A stretch of DNA of 64,000 nucleotides. Source: Lutispora thermophila DSM 19022. GTDB taxonomy: Bacteria > Bacillota > Clostridia > Lutisporales > Lutisporaceae. Made by a program: the position numbers and the translations under genes. Numbering within the stretch: position 1 is the stretch's first letter; each line of letters starts with the position of its first letter. Of this stretch, positions 9,029 through 17,889 are shown piece by piece. Under the pieces are notes generated by a model that did not search any database, was not told the origin of the DNA, and saw nothing but the letters and a program-made list of their open reading frames with translations. The DNA is taken from contig NZ_FQZS01000007.1 of NCBI RefSeq assembly GCF_900142105.1, positions 92,248 to 156,247 of the forward strand, written 5' to 3'.

Positions 9029-10942
9029 CTACTTCAATCCAAGAGCCTTCCTTTTTTTCATTATATGAGTTTCAATGCCATCGGCGGCTTCCTTTGGATT
9101 ATCTCCCAACCCAACCTTACCTCCTGTCATGGCTTCCACATCCTCTGTAAGGAGCTTGACAAGAGCCGGAGCGCCTGTTATGAAGGGTACCGGAGACAAA
9201 TGAGTATAGGTTCCATAGGCTATGGCAAATACACCATCTATTGTAGCCTTCTGTTCCATCCATTCAGGTGCTGTAACAGCTATAGGAAGCTCTGGTATAT
9301 CCAGATCCATATGATCCGCCAATGCTGTCACCAGCATGGAGATTCTTCCAGTATCTGTGCAGGTACCAAAGCTTAATACGGGAGGAATCTTGAGCATGCT
9401 GCAAACCTCAGCCAATCCGTCACCGGCAAGCTTGATTGCATCCAGATTACATAGACCTGCCACTTCCAAACCATGATTTCCACAACCGCCGCTTACTACC
9501 AATATATTCCTCCTTATAAGTTCCTTTGTAAGGTTTACTGTGTTCCAGTCGTGTGGTCCATTTCTTAAAGTCGTGCAATTTGCTAATGCGACAATTCCCT
9601 TAAGCTTTCCTTCGCCGATAACCTTCACAAGGGCATCAAGATTGTTACCCAGCGCATTTAATACAGCTTCTGTAGAGAATCCAGCTATGGCTTTCTGTTT
9701 CACATTTGGAACTTTTGGCTGTATCTTGCCGTGCCTCTTCCTGAAGTTTTCTATTGCCAAATTGATTAATGAATCGGAAACCGTATCTACTTCTTTTGGA
9801 TTATAATCAAATCCGTATTTCAAACCTGGTATTCTCACAATATCGTTTACACTTACCAAAGTACATTGATACTTTTCTGCATATGTGTCTATGTGCGGTG
9901 GTGAGCAGTTTTCTTCCATGGCAAATACATCCACAGTACCCGTCGCCAACAGTGGTTCTATTGCCAGCCAATTTCCTATGAGCCCTACAAACACATCGTC
10001 CATATCGAACCTTTGGAGCAATTCCTGCCCTGTCTCTATAGATCCTACTATGCGCAGTCCCTTTGCCCCCGCCTCTCGGGCTCTTTGCTGAACTTCCTGG
10101 CTTTTTGCTTTCTGCATTGTAGCTACTCCAAGCCATGGCTGATGTCCGTTGAAAACAATATTTATATAATCCGGATCCATTATGCCCAAATCAACCTCAA
10201 CTTCATGGGGTTTGGGGGTACCAAATAGGATATCCTGTACCATCTCAAGACCTATCTGGGCATTGTATATGGTAGATAAGCCGAGCCTCAAGGCTTTTGT
10301 AGCTAGAGATACATAATCTCCATCAACATTAGTCAAGCAGCTGGCTACACAATCCTGTACCTCATATATGACTCCTGCGGGATATATATCCAGGCTCTTC
10401 CATACCTCTTTTCTCTTTCTTGGCGCAAAGACCTCCACCATCCTGTTAGGTCTGTCATAATCTGTATGAAGTTCTTCCAGAAGCAAGTCAGAAAGCTTTA
10501 TTGCCATCTTATTTGTATCCAGATTTGTGTCGATATCCAGCATCTTGCACATCCATCTGAGCTTCTCAACATCGGTTATTTTAAAAGGAGTTTCTCCGTT
10601 AGCCGTAGCCTTTAATGTTCTGAATGCCTGATATGCATGATGACCATAAGTACCTGCTCCCATAATGTTATGCAATAGAAATTCTCTCATGGCCATGGCA
10701 TCGGGACCTATACCGCAGACCCCTCTTGTCTGGCCTCCTTTTTCGCTTATCCTGCAGGGACCTTGAGAGCAAAGCTTGCAGCTTAATCCTTCCAGGCAGA
10801 ATTTACAGCGTATTTTCTCCTGCAATGCATAGCGGTCAAAAACATTTGATAGACCATCTTCTCTGATCCTAATTAACATCTCCTCTACAGAATCATGATA
10901 GCTGACTCTACCCTCAGTTTTTTCCAATATTGTTTCGCCCAT
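9029..10942 (-). CDS. cooS: Anaerobic carbon monoxide dehydrogenase, catalytic subunit
   Basis: A 637-residue Ni-Fe-S enzyme that interconverts CO and CO2. The N-terminal cysteine set C46, C49, C55, C58, C63 and C76 (CKFC, CKLC, GPC, GVC) has the spacing of the B and D clusters of CooS. Further conserved segments are GAGTYGHHAYQ, NGHQPW, NCTTLRNGPHDWN and GGCGNHG. The start at 10942 follows AAAGGGG by seven bases; an earlier ATG at 10972 would run through a hairpin. No cooF, cooC, cooJ or acetyl-CoA synthase genes lie nearby, so it looks like a stand-alone CODH that would pass electrons to a ferredoxin encoded elsewhere. Its ribosome site sits in a terminator-like stem. Confidence 0.95.
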   Translation of the reverse strand: MGETILEKTEGRVSYHDSVEEMLIRIREDGLSNVFDRYALQEKIRCKFCLEGLSCKLCSQGPCRISEKGGQTRGVCGIGPDAMAMREFLLHNIMGAGTYGHHAYQAFRTLKATANGETPFKITDVEKLRWMCKMLDIDTNLDTNKMAIKLSDLLLEELHTDYDRPNRMVEVFAPRKRKEVWKSLDIYPAGVIYEVQDCVASCLTNVDGDYVSLATKALRLGLSTIYNAQIGLEMVQDILFGTPKPHEVEVDLGIMDPDYINIVFNGHQPWLGVATMQKAKSQEVQQRAREAGAKGLRIVGSIETGQELLQRFDMDDVFVGLIGNWLAIEPLLATGTVDVFAMEENCSPPHIDTYAEKYQCTLVSVNDIVRIPGLKYGFDYNPKEVDTVSDSLINLAIENFRKRHGKIQPKVPNVKQKAIAGFSTEAVLNALGNNLDALVKVIGEGKLKGIVALANCTTLRNGPHDWNTVNLTKELIRRNILVVSGGCGNHGLEVAGLCNLDAIKLAGDGLAEVCSMLKIPPVLSFGTCTDTGRISMLVTALADHMDLDIPELPIAVTAPEWMEQKATIDGVFAIAYGTYTHLSPVPFITGAPALVKLLTEDVEAMTGGKVGLGDNPKEAADGIETHIMKKRKALGLK

Positions 10943-10945
10943 AAA

Positions 10946-10995
10946 AAAACCCCTTTCATTAGTATTCAACATAAGTTTACCAATAAAGGGGTTTT
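10946..10995 (-). terminator. Terminator-like hairpin that contains the cooS ribosome site
   Basis: Perfect 11-bp arms: AAAACCCCTTT (10946-10956) and AAAGGGGTTTT (10985-10995). On the minus strand the 3' arm reads AAAGGGGTTTT and is followed by three more T, then the cooS ATG. It can end cheB transcription, and when folded it hides the cooS ribosome site. Confidence 0.7.
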
Positions 10996-11008
10996 CTTAT
11001 TCTAATTC

Positions 11009-12154
11009 TTATTTATTCTTGACTCTGCGAACTATACCTCCAGCAATATCCTGTATGTCCAACACCTCATCAGATAAATTTGCCTCATAAACGCTCTTAG
11101 GCATGCCATATACTGCACAGGTTTTTTCACTCTGGGTTATAACATAGCATTTGGTCTTTTCCTTTAGCTTTCTTATACCTTCCGTACCGTCCTTGCCCAT
11201 GCCTGTCAGGACTACCGCCAACATGCTTAGATTGGGAAATTCATCGGCTACGGATGCGAACAAAATATCGGCGGCAGGACGAACTCCATTTACTGTAGGA
11301 CCATCTTCCAACTTTATGGTCATTGTATTTGAAGAAGATTTGGTCACTATCATGTGCTTGCCACCCTTTGCAATATAAATATGACCTGCTTTGGGTATAT
11401 CACCATCTTTGGCTTCAGATACCTCCAGTTTGGAAATATTGTTCAGTGAGTTGGCAAAGATCTTTGTAAAATCGGCGGGCATATGCTGGACAATGAGAAC
11501 AGGAACGCCCAAATCAGCAGGCAGTTTGCTGCAAACATCATATAAAGCTTTAGGCCCTCCTGTAGAAGAAGCTATAAGCACCAAATCGGTTTTGAACCTT
11601 GCTGCCTGTCTTTCTATATTGGGAGTTGTAGGAGCCGACTCTGTTTCCTTTTCAATATTGGATTGCTTCGGAGTTGTTGGACTCTCCCTCTCAACTTTGC
11701 TTTTTGCAGCGGTTGCAGCTGTTTCCTTACTGCTTCTTCTATAATACTTGTTGATAATTATATAGTTAAAAAGCACCTTCAAATAACTGGATATGCTAAG
11801 CATATTTCTTTGCCAGTCATTTCCTTTAGGTTTTGATATAAAGTCTATCGCTCCAATTTCCAAAGCCGTAACGGTAAGCACATTGTCAGAATTGTCAGCA
11901 GAGCTTATCATTATTACTTTAGTGTTTTCATAATTTTCTTTTATGCTTCGCAAAACATCTAAGCCATTCATGCCCGGCATATTTATATCCAGCAAAACCA
12001 CATCGGGAGTGTTTTGTTTAAGGATACTCAAACATTCATTTCCATTGGCAACTGCTGACTGAACTTCTGCTATACCGGTTTTCTCCACTGCATCACTTAA
12101 AAATTTACGAAACAGAGCAGAATCATCAACTATCATTACATTTAACTTTTTCAT
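11009..12154 (-). CDS. cheB: Chemotaxis response regulator / protein-glutamate methylesterase
   Basis: A 381-residue two-domain protein. The receiver domain (1-125) has D10/D11, phosphoacceptor D57 (LLDINMPG) and K108. A long, poorly conserved Ser/Thr/Glu-rich linker runs from about 140 to 187. The C-terminal methylesterase domain has S196/S197 (ASSTGG), H224 (QHMPADF) and D322 (GMGKDG), the catalytic triad. It removes methyl groups from chemoreceptors and also deamidates them. No other che or mcp gene is nearby, so it is an orphan copy here. The start has AGGTG upstream. Confidence is high from motif and length. Confidence 0.94.
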   Translation of the reverse strand: MKKLNVMIVDDSALFRKFLSDAVEKTGIAEVQSAVANGNECLSILKQNTPDVVLLDINMPGMNGLDVLRSIKENYENTKVIMISSADNSDNVLTVTALEIGAIDFISKPKGNDWQRNMLSISSYLKVLFNYIIINKYYRRSSKETAATAAKSKVERESPTTPKQSNIEKETESAPTTPNIERQAARFKTDLVLIASSTGGPKALYDVCSKLPADLGVPVLIVQHMPADFTKIFANSLNNISKLEVSEAKDGDIPKAGHIYIAKGGKHMIVTKSSSNTMTIKLEDGPTVNGVRPAADILFASVADEFPNLSMLAVVLTGMGKDGTEGIRKLKEKTKCYVITQSEKTCAVYGMPKSVYEANLSDEVLDIQDIAGGIVRRVKNK

Positions 12155-12338
12155 ATCTTACTACACCTGCTTATATATTGTGATTTTATATTAAACATAA
12201 AACAAAAAAGGCCACTTTGCAACTCTTTTTCACAAAGAAGCACTATATTCTAATCTTCAGATTTTTCCATCCTATGAACACTACTTAGTGGGTTGCATTC
12301 TTTTTTCTTTATGAATCATACTCTTACAAAACAAAAAA

Positions 12339-12356
12339 GCTGCAACTACTTGCAGC
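12339..12356 (-). terminator. Terminator after tRNA-Lys
   Basis: GCTGCAA (12339-12345) pairs with TTGCAGC (12350-12356) around a 4-base loop, followed on the minus strand by six T. It ends the tRNA-Lys transcript before cheB. The remaining 12155-12338 leader of cheB shows no known RNA motif. Confidence 0.85.
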
Positions 12357-12368
12357 TATGTAACCATA

Positions 12369-12444
12369 TGGTGCGCCATCGGGGATTCGAACCCAGGACC
12401 CACTGATTAAGAGTCAGTTGCTCTACCAGCTGAGCTAATGGCGC
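12369..12444 (-). tRNA. tRNA-Lys (anticodon CTT)
   Basis: Cloverleaf on the minus strand with acceptor stem GCGCCAT/ATGGCGC, D-arm AGCTCAGCTGGTAGAGC, anticodon loop CTCTTAA between ACTGA and TCAGT, T-arm GGTTCGAATC and an encoded CCA end. It has its own sigma-A promoter and a terminator, so it is a single-gene unit. Confidence 0.96.
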
Positions 12445-12478
12445 ATTTAAATTTCATCTTGTCGCAACCGACTCTTAC

Positions 12479-12507
12479 ATTATACAAAATAGATAATAAT
12501 ATGTCAA
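12479..12507 (-). promoter_or_regulatory. Consensus sigma-A promoter of tRNA-Lys
   Basis: On the minus strand TTGACA (12507-12502) and TATAAT (12484-12479) are separated by exactly 17 bases, 35 bases before the tRNA. This is a perfect consensus promoter. The rest of 12508-12711 holds only an AAATTCCAC/GTGGAATTT hairpin (12559-12592), possibly the terminator of the PucR gene. Confidence 0.9.
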
Positions 12508-12711
12508 CTGTATAAAAAACATTTTTATAAAATTTTTCATTGGGTTAATTTAAAAAGCAAATTCCACCCCAAATATGCAGATAGTGGAATTTAGTTTTGC
12601 AGATTACGAGAAAAAGGTAAGTAGAAGTCAATGTTTTAAGTTCACAGATGTATCAGCTTTTCAAAATGATATGATATACTGGTGAATTCTCTTTCCGACT
12701 AATCATCTTAT

Positions 12712-13899
12712 TTAGATCAATAATTTCTCTTCTCTGTTATACATTATGTAAAGTTTGTATATCATATTGATATCTTCATAAAATTTTATATTATTATCCT
12801 TTACACCCAACAATTCCCTAATCTTATCAACTCTATATCTTATAGTATTGCTATGCTGGTACAATTCTTTAGCTGTATTGTTAATACTTGCATCATTTTT
12901 TACAAAGCATATCAAAGTTTCAAGAAGATTTGAGTTATTTTTTCTGTCATATTCAGTAATGGGCTTAATCAGACCTTCGAACAATTCCAACAGGAAATCT
13001 TTATCTTTAACCTTCATAATCAATTTGTACATTCCAATATCTTCATAATTAACTATTTTCTGTTCAAGTATACCAGACATATCACATGCATCTATAGCGC
13101 TTTCTATAACTTTTTTTATGTTATGGAGACCATTATACGGGCCACTGATTCCCATGCAATAATCCAGCTTACATGCATCAATGATTTCTGTGATCTCATT
13201 TTTTATGCTGTCTTTTAAAGAATCTTTGAACTTTTTTGCTTGGGTTGAAAAGGCAATTATCTTATCATAGTATCTCACACAATAAAACAACTGATTGCTG
13301 TTTATCCTTCTGATTAGATAGTTTCCATGTTTAACATCTTCATCTTTCAATATTTTTATACAAAAGGCCATAATATGGTTTTTAAATCCCGAATATAATG
13401 AATAAGCCAGCTTTTTAAGCTCATCGCCATGATAGCTGCCTGATAATATTTTATCCATAAGTTCAAACACGGCCTGCTGATTGTATTGTCCATAAATAGA
13501 TCTCATTATATCGCTTATCATGCTTGCATAGGCCACTTCTTTACTAATAAATAAAACCGGATATGCATTTTCATTGGCATAATCTATAACTTCTTGAGGA
13601 ATTTCTTCTATATATCTTCTAACAATGCATATACCGCTTGAATTGAACTGATTATATAACTTTATTGTCTCAAGCATATCTCCAATACTGTCTTTTATAG
13701 CATAAAAGCTGGTTATAAGAAAATCACCATCCATAAAAAGCAGGTTATTTCTCCCTGCAATACTTACATCGATAGGAAATTCAGGACATTCTACCACACT
13801 GACTCTGTATATTCTGCGATTCAAGCCTTTTGCCCCTGCAATAACGCTTGCAGTACTAAATGATGGTAGTTTAAGTGCATCTTCTACTGTAATAAACAT
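12712..13899 (-). CDS. PucR-family transcriptional regulator
   Basis: A 395-residue regulator. The N-terminal PucR domain (about 1-125) begins with FITVEDALKLPSF and GAKGLNRRI, and the C-terminal helix-turn-helix (about 340-372) reads NNTAKELYQHSNTIRYRVDKI, the PucR/CdaR-type HTH. Members sense small catabolites such as purine or sugar-acid products and activate nearby operons. It lies directly downstream of the DUF917 gene but behind a strong hairpin, so it is probably expressed on its own and controls the ABC-DUF917 operon. The start has GAGGGGATG upstream. The effector cannot be told from the sequence. Confidence 0.88.
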   Translation of the reverse strand: MFITVEDALKLPSFSTASVIAGAKGLNRRIYRVSVVECPEFPIDVSIAGRNNLLFMDGDFLITSFYAIKDSIGDMLETIKLYNQFNSSGICIVRRYIEEIPQEVIDYANENAYPVLFISKEVAYASMISDIMRSIYGQYNQQAVFELMDKILSGSYHGDELKKLAYSLYSGFKNHIMAFCIKILKDEDVKHGNYLIRRINSNQLFYCVRYYDKIIAFSTQAKKFKDSLKDSIKNEITEIIDACKLDYCMGISGPYNGLHNIKKVIESAIDACDMSGILEQKIVNYEDIGMYKLIMKVKDKDFLLELFEGLIKPITEYDRKNNSNLLETLICFVKNDASINNTAKELYQHSNTIRYRVDKIRELLGVKDNNIKFYEDINMIYKLYIMYNREEKLLI

Positions 13900-13969
13900 A
13901 GATCACATCCCCTCATCAATAAAAATATAATATTATTCATTTTATTATATAAAAAATGATTGCAAAAGC

Positions 13970-14003
13970 AAATTAAGTGGCTTTAATTAAAGCCACTTAA
14001 TTT
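13970..14003. terminator. 34-bp perfect palindrome between DUF917 and PucR genes
   Basis: AAATTAAGTGGCTTT and its complement form an unbroken 34-base palindrome that reaches into the DUF917 stop codon. Flanking A and T runs occur on both sides, so it probably ends the ABC-DUF917 transcript and separates it from the regulator gene. Confidence 0.75.
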
Positions 14004-15105
14004 ATTTCTCAAAGGGGGATAACCAATCTGTCTCAAATCCGAAGCTCCTTGGTCCGAATACCTCCAAGCCTCTTTTAGTAGTCCATTCTGCCGGTGCAGG
14101 TAACGCATAAATCGCAACATCCATTCCTTTTTCAAAATATGGATTCAATATTGGTTCTTGCTTTGACATATCCATTGCACAGATTAAATCCGGGACGGTT
14201 ACATCAACTTTTTCATCGCGCCATGCGATTATATTCTCATTTTTATACCATATTTTATATTTATGCCCTTTGTATTCATCTTCTCCGGCAATTTCAACTT
14301 CTCCTACCGTAAAGCCTTTTACAGTGCCCCATTCATTTTTTTCCACTACGCCGCTGAAAAGCCTCACTCCATCACCTGCTTTTATCACTGCATCCACTAC
14401 ATTGTACCCCTCAACTTTTGCTGAATTAAAGGCTTTTCCTATCTTCCATGCATAGGATATGGCTCCTCTGATTACAGCATTCTTTAACACTTTAGATGTA
14501 TTCACATGATCTACTACCGCTATAGTATTTTTACTTGCTACAGCCATAGCCCTAACCAAATCTTCCGCTCTGCTATCATCCACAACATCAGTTATGATAG
14601 CAGATTCCCCAAAGATATTTACAAGGGAAATAGGCTGAATAGGAATATTGTTAAGATAATATGTGCTATGCTGTAGCTCCGGCACAGATCTGCCGGCAGG
14701 GTCTCCGTCAACAATATACTTCCCTGCTTGAGCTGCAACTTCAAAGGCTGCAGCTGTATTACCTCCACCCAACTCAGTAGATATGACAGCTTTTATTTCT
14801 CTGCCCAAATACTCCTCCATTTTCAGCAAAGCGGCAACATGGGGAGATTCCTTCAGCAAAGGCAGTCTTTGGTATTTTTTTCGTTCTTCCTCTGTTTCAG
14901 GCGATATAGCTCCACAAGAATAGGGAGTCGCTATAAGATCCTCGTCTTTTAACTCATCAAAATCTACTAATATAAATTCTTTTCCTTCCTCAAAAGCTTT
15001 ATAGACTTTTTCCAATCCTCTTTCAAGGCTACCTCCACCGCCGGTTCCCAAAATAGCGCATCCATATAATATATCAAATAGATCTTTTTTGTTAAGCTTT
15101 ATCAT
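14002..15105 (-). CDS. DUF917 family protein
   Basis: A 367-residue soluble protein of the DUF917 family, whose members occur next to hydantoinase-like and amide-utilisation genes; the reaction is not established. The N-terminus LYGCAILGTGGGGSLERG is the family signature. ISTELGGGNTAAAFEVAA and DGDPAGRSVPELQ are further conserved segments. AGGAGGAAGATT precedes the ATG. It is the last gene of the ABC importer operon, 85 bases after the ATPase, and is followed by a palindrome and the PucR gene. I infer that it acts on the imported compound. No hydantoinase or oxoprolinase partner gene is present in the window. Confidence 0.86.
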   Translation of the reverse strand: MIKLNKKDLFDILYGCAILGTGGGGSLERGLEKVYKAFEEGKEFILVDFDELKDEDLIATPYSCGAISPETEEERKKYQRLPLLKESPHVAALLKMEEYLGREIKAVISTELGGGNTAAAFEVAAQAGKYIVDGDPAGRSVPELQHSTYYLNNIPIQPISLVNIFGESAIITDVVDDSRAEDLVRAMAVASKNTIAVVDHVNTSKVLKNAVIRGAISYAWKIGKAFNSAKVEGYNVVDAVIKAGDGVRLFSGVVEKNEWGTVKGFTVGEVEIAGEDEYKGHKYKIWYKNENIIAWRDEKVDVTVPDLICAMDMSKQEPILNPYFEKGMDVAIYALPAPAEWTTKRGLEVFGPRSFGFETDWLSPFEK

Positions 15106-15190
15106 AATCTTCCTCCTTAAATATAAATTTTAAGCATATTAATTACCCAGATTCTTGACAGAATGAAATATGGTATAGTTCACTTTCTAG

Positions 15191-16969
15191 TTACTCATAT
15201 AAAAAGCAAGCTGTACTGTGATTATCGCTGTGCACTTTCATAGTAGGCACCTCTTTGCTGCATCTTTCACTGGCCATGCTGCACCTTGTATGAAATCTGC
15301 ATCCAGATGGTGGATTAATCGCACTTGGCACATTGCCTTCCAATGTTGTTAAAGACTCTATGCCGTTGACTTCCAAAGACGGTATTGAATTAAAAAGTGC
15401 TTTTGTATATGGATGTAGCGGGTTCTTAAATACTTCGGCAGAATCTCCATATTCAACAACTTTTCCCAAATACATAACAATTATTTTATCTGCCATATAA
15501 TTCACAACGCTTAGATCATGAGATATGAGAATATTGGTCAAACCAAGCTTTTCTCTGAGACCCTCCAATAATTCCAAAATCTGTGATTGTGATATTACAT
15601 CAATGGATGATGTAGGCTCGTCCAAAACTACAAGCTTCGGATTTACAGCAAGAGCTCTTGCTATAGCAATACGCTGTCTTTGACCACCGCTGAACTCATG
15701 GGGATATTTAAAAGCGCTGTTTTTCGGAAGTCCTACAAGTTCCAGTAATCCTTCCACTCTTTTTAATATGCTTATACCGTCTAGCTTTTCATGAACCTTA
15801 ATAGGTTCTGAAATGATATCTTTAACAAGCCATCTTGGGTTAAGAGACCAATAGGGATCTTGAAAAACTATTTGTATATCCTTTCTTGTTTTGCGCAGTT
15901 GGCTTCTATCCAACTCAAATATATTCTTGCCTTCAAACAGCACTTGTCCCGAAGTAGGTTCATGCAAATTCAATATTGTATTCACCAATGTGGATTTGCC
16001 ACATCCTGACTCTCCTACTATACCGAGGACTTCTCCTTTATTAACTATCAGGTTTACATCATCTACCGCCTTAACAAAAAGCTTTTCAGATGTCTTTTTC
16101 CTTACAGGAAAATACTTTTTCAATGATCTTACTTCAAGCAGAACTTCATCATTTTCCTGCTTCTTTTTTCTGGCATTTTCTCCTTTGGTTATAGAATCAA
16201 TAAGCATCTTAGTATATAGGTTCTGCGGTGATCTGATTACATTCTCAACTGGCCCTTGTTCTACAATTCTGCCATCATGGAGAATGCCAATTTCATCGCA
16301 AAAAGCAGACACAAGGCTTAAATTATTTGCTATAAAAAGCACTGTCACTCCGAACTTATGTTGTAGTTCTTTCATAAGCTTAAGTATGCTTGCCTGTATT
16401 GTAACATCAAGATTTCGAGTAGGCTCATCGGCGATTAAGAATTCTGCTCCACATGCTAAAGCCATCGCAATTATTATTCTCTGCCTCTGGCCACCGCTTA
16501 GTTGATGGGGATATTTCTGCATGATATCTTCAGCATCCGGCAACTTGACAACTTGCATCATTTCAACTGCCTTTTTGTAAGCATCTTTTTTATGAAGCTT
16601 TTGGTTTTGCTTAATGATCTGTATCATCTGATACCCTACTGTAAAAACCGGGTTCAATGTTGACATTGGATCTTGAAATATCATGGCAATCCTATTGCCT
16701 CTATAATTTTCTGCCATTTCTTTGCCGTTTTTCTTCAACAAATCCTGTCCGTCAAAGATTATCTCTCCGCCTTGAATTATTCCGGGTGGACACTGCAGCA
16801 ATCCCATTATGGTTAACGCCAGAACCGTTTTACCGGAACCGCTTTCTCCTACTATTCCATAAGTCTTTCCTCTTTCGATGGCTATTCTTTTTATGTCCAA
16901 TACGGTTTGCTGCTTTTCATAGGTTCTATAATCAACCTTAAGGTTTCTGATTTCAAAATATGCACTCAA
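15191..16969 (-). CDS. Fused dipeptide-type ABC transporter ATPase (DppD-DppF)
   Basis: A 592-residue protein with two complete ABC ATPase domains in one chain; the usual state is two separate genes. Domain 1 (about 1-260) has GESGSGKT, LSGGQRQR and the altered Walker B/D-loop DEPTRNLD. Domain 2 (about 280-540) has GESGCGKS, FSGGQRQR and DEPTSSID. The C-terminal oligopeptide/dipeptide motif with GCRFHTRCSMASERC follows. It drives uptake by the DppB/DppC channel. The start is TTG at 16969 with GGGAGG eight bases upstream. It lies 13 bases after the permease gene. The altered D-loop region in domain 1 may make the two ATP sites unequal. Confidence 0.92.
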   Translation of the reverse strand: MSAYFEIRNLKVDYRTYEKQQTVLDIKRIAIERGKTYGIVGESGSGKTVLALTIMGLLQCPPGIIQGGEIIFDGQDLLKKNGKEMAENYRGNRIAMIFQDPMSTLNPVFTVGYQMIQIIKQNQKLHKKDAYKKAVEMMQVVKLPDAEDIMQKYPHQLSGGQRQRIIIAMALACGAEFLIADEPTRNLDVTIQASILKLMKELQHKFGVTVLFIANNLSLVSAFCDEIGILHDGRIVEQGPVENVIRSPQNLYTKMLIDSITKGENARKKKQENDEVLLEVRSLKKYFPVRKKTSEKLFVKAVDDVNLIVNKGEVLGIVGESGCGKSTLVNTILNLHEPTSGQVLFEGKNIFELDRSQLRKTRKDIQIVFQDPYWSLNPRWLVKDIISEPIKVHEKLDGISILKRVEGLLELVGLPKNSAFKYPHEFSGGQRQRIAIARALAVNPKLVVLDEPTSSIDVISQSQILELLEGLREKLGLTNILISHDLSVVNYMADKIIVMYLGKVVEYGDSAEVFKNPLHPYTKALFNSIPSLEVNGIESLTTLEGNVPSAINPPSGCRFHTRCSMASERCSKEVPTMKVHSDNHSTACFLYE

Positions 16970-16982
16970 AACTATTACCTCC

Positions 16983-17879
16983 CTAATTCTTTCTAGTCTT
17001 AGGATCCATTATTTCTCTAAAACCGTCACCCAGGAGATTAAATGCAAGCACGGTGATAAATATTGCAATACCGGGAAATATGCTATACCACCATGCATTG
17101 AGGAAATAGTTCCTGCTTGTGCTTATCATAAGACCCCATTCAGGTGTCGGTGCCTGAGCTCCTAAGCCTAAAAAGCTGAGTGAAGCAATTGTGAGTATAA
17201 CTCCTCCCATATCCATAGAAGCTTGAACTATGACAGGAGATATAGTATTAGGTACTACATGACTAAATATAATCTTCCATTTCGATGTTCCAATGGCTTC
17301 TGCCGCTTGTATAAACTTTCTCTCTTTAAGGGAAACAGCTTGTCCTCTTACAAGCCTTGTATACCAAGGCCACCATGACAAAGCTATGGCAATTACTGCA
17401 TTATTGAGGCTCGGTCCTACAATAGATACTATTGCTATTGCCAAAAGCAAAGGAGGAAAGCTCAAGAAAATATCAGTAATCCTCATAATGGTTTCATCAA
17501 CCCATCCCCCAATGGTTCCGGCTATAGCTCCCATAGGCACTCCTATAAGGAGAGCAAGACCAACTGCTAAAACTGCAGTAGTCAATGATATTCTTGTGCC
17601 ATAAATGACTCTGCTGAATATATCTCTTCCAAGTTCATCTGTCCCGAATATGAATTCCTGGGATGGAGGTAACAGTTTATTTGCAGCATTTGCCTCTTCG
17701 CTTATATGTGAAGGGTAAGGAACAATAAAAGGTGCTAGTATGGCAAGTACAATAATAGCAATAATTACATAAAAGGCTGCCAAAGTAAGCTTATTCTTCT
17801 TTAAGAGATAAAAGGAAAGACCCACCTCTTTTATTCTAGGTTTAATTATTTCTGTCAGATTGCTCGATTTCAGAATCAT
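16983..17879 (-). CDS. ABC transporter permease, DppC/OppC family
   Basis: A 298-residue inner-membrane permease with about six helices and an N-terminal OppC-type segment (KKNKLTLAAFYVIIAIIVLA). The EAA loop, which contacts the ATPase, is EAIGTSKWKIIFSHVVPN around residue 194. FGTDELGRDIFSRVIYGTR is the DppC signature near residue 80. GGGGGTGG precedes the ATG. It is 10 bases downstream of the DppB-type gene and pairs with it to form the channel. Substrates of the family are peptides, nickel complexes or other small amides. Confidence 0.93.
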   Translation of the reverse strand: MILKSSNLTEIIKPRIKEVGLSFYLLKKNKLTLAAFYVIIAIIVLAILAPFIVPYPSHISEEANAANKLLPPSQEFIFGTDELGRDIFSRVIYGTRISLTTAVLAVGLALLIGVPMGAIAGTIGGWVDETIMRITDIFLSFPPLLLAIAIVSIVGPSLNNAVIAIALSWWPWYTRLVRGQAVSLKERKFIQAAEAIGTSKWKIIFSHVVPNTISPVIVQASMDMGGVILTIASLSFLGLGAQAPTPEWGLMISTSRNYFLNAWWYSIFPGIAIFITVLAFNLLGDGFREIMDPKTRKN

Positions 17880-17889
17880 AATCCACCCC

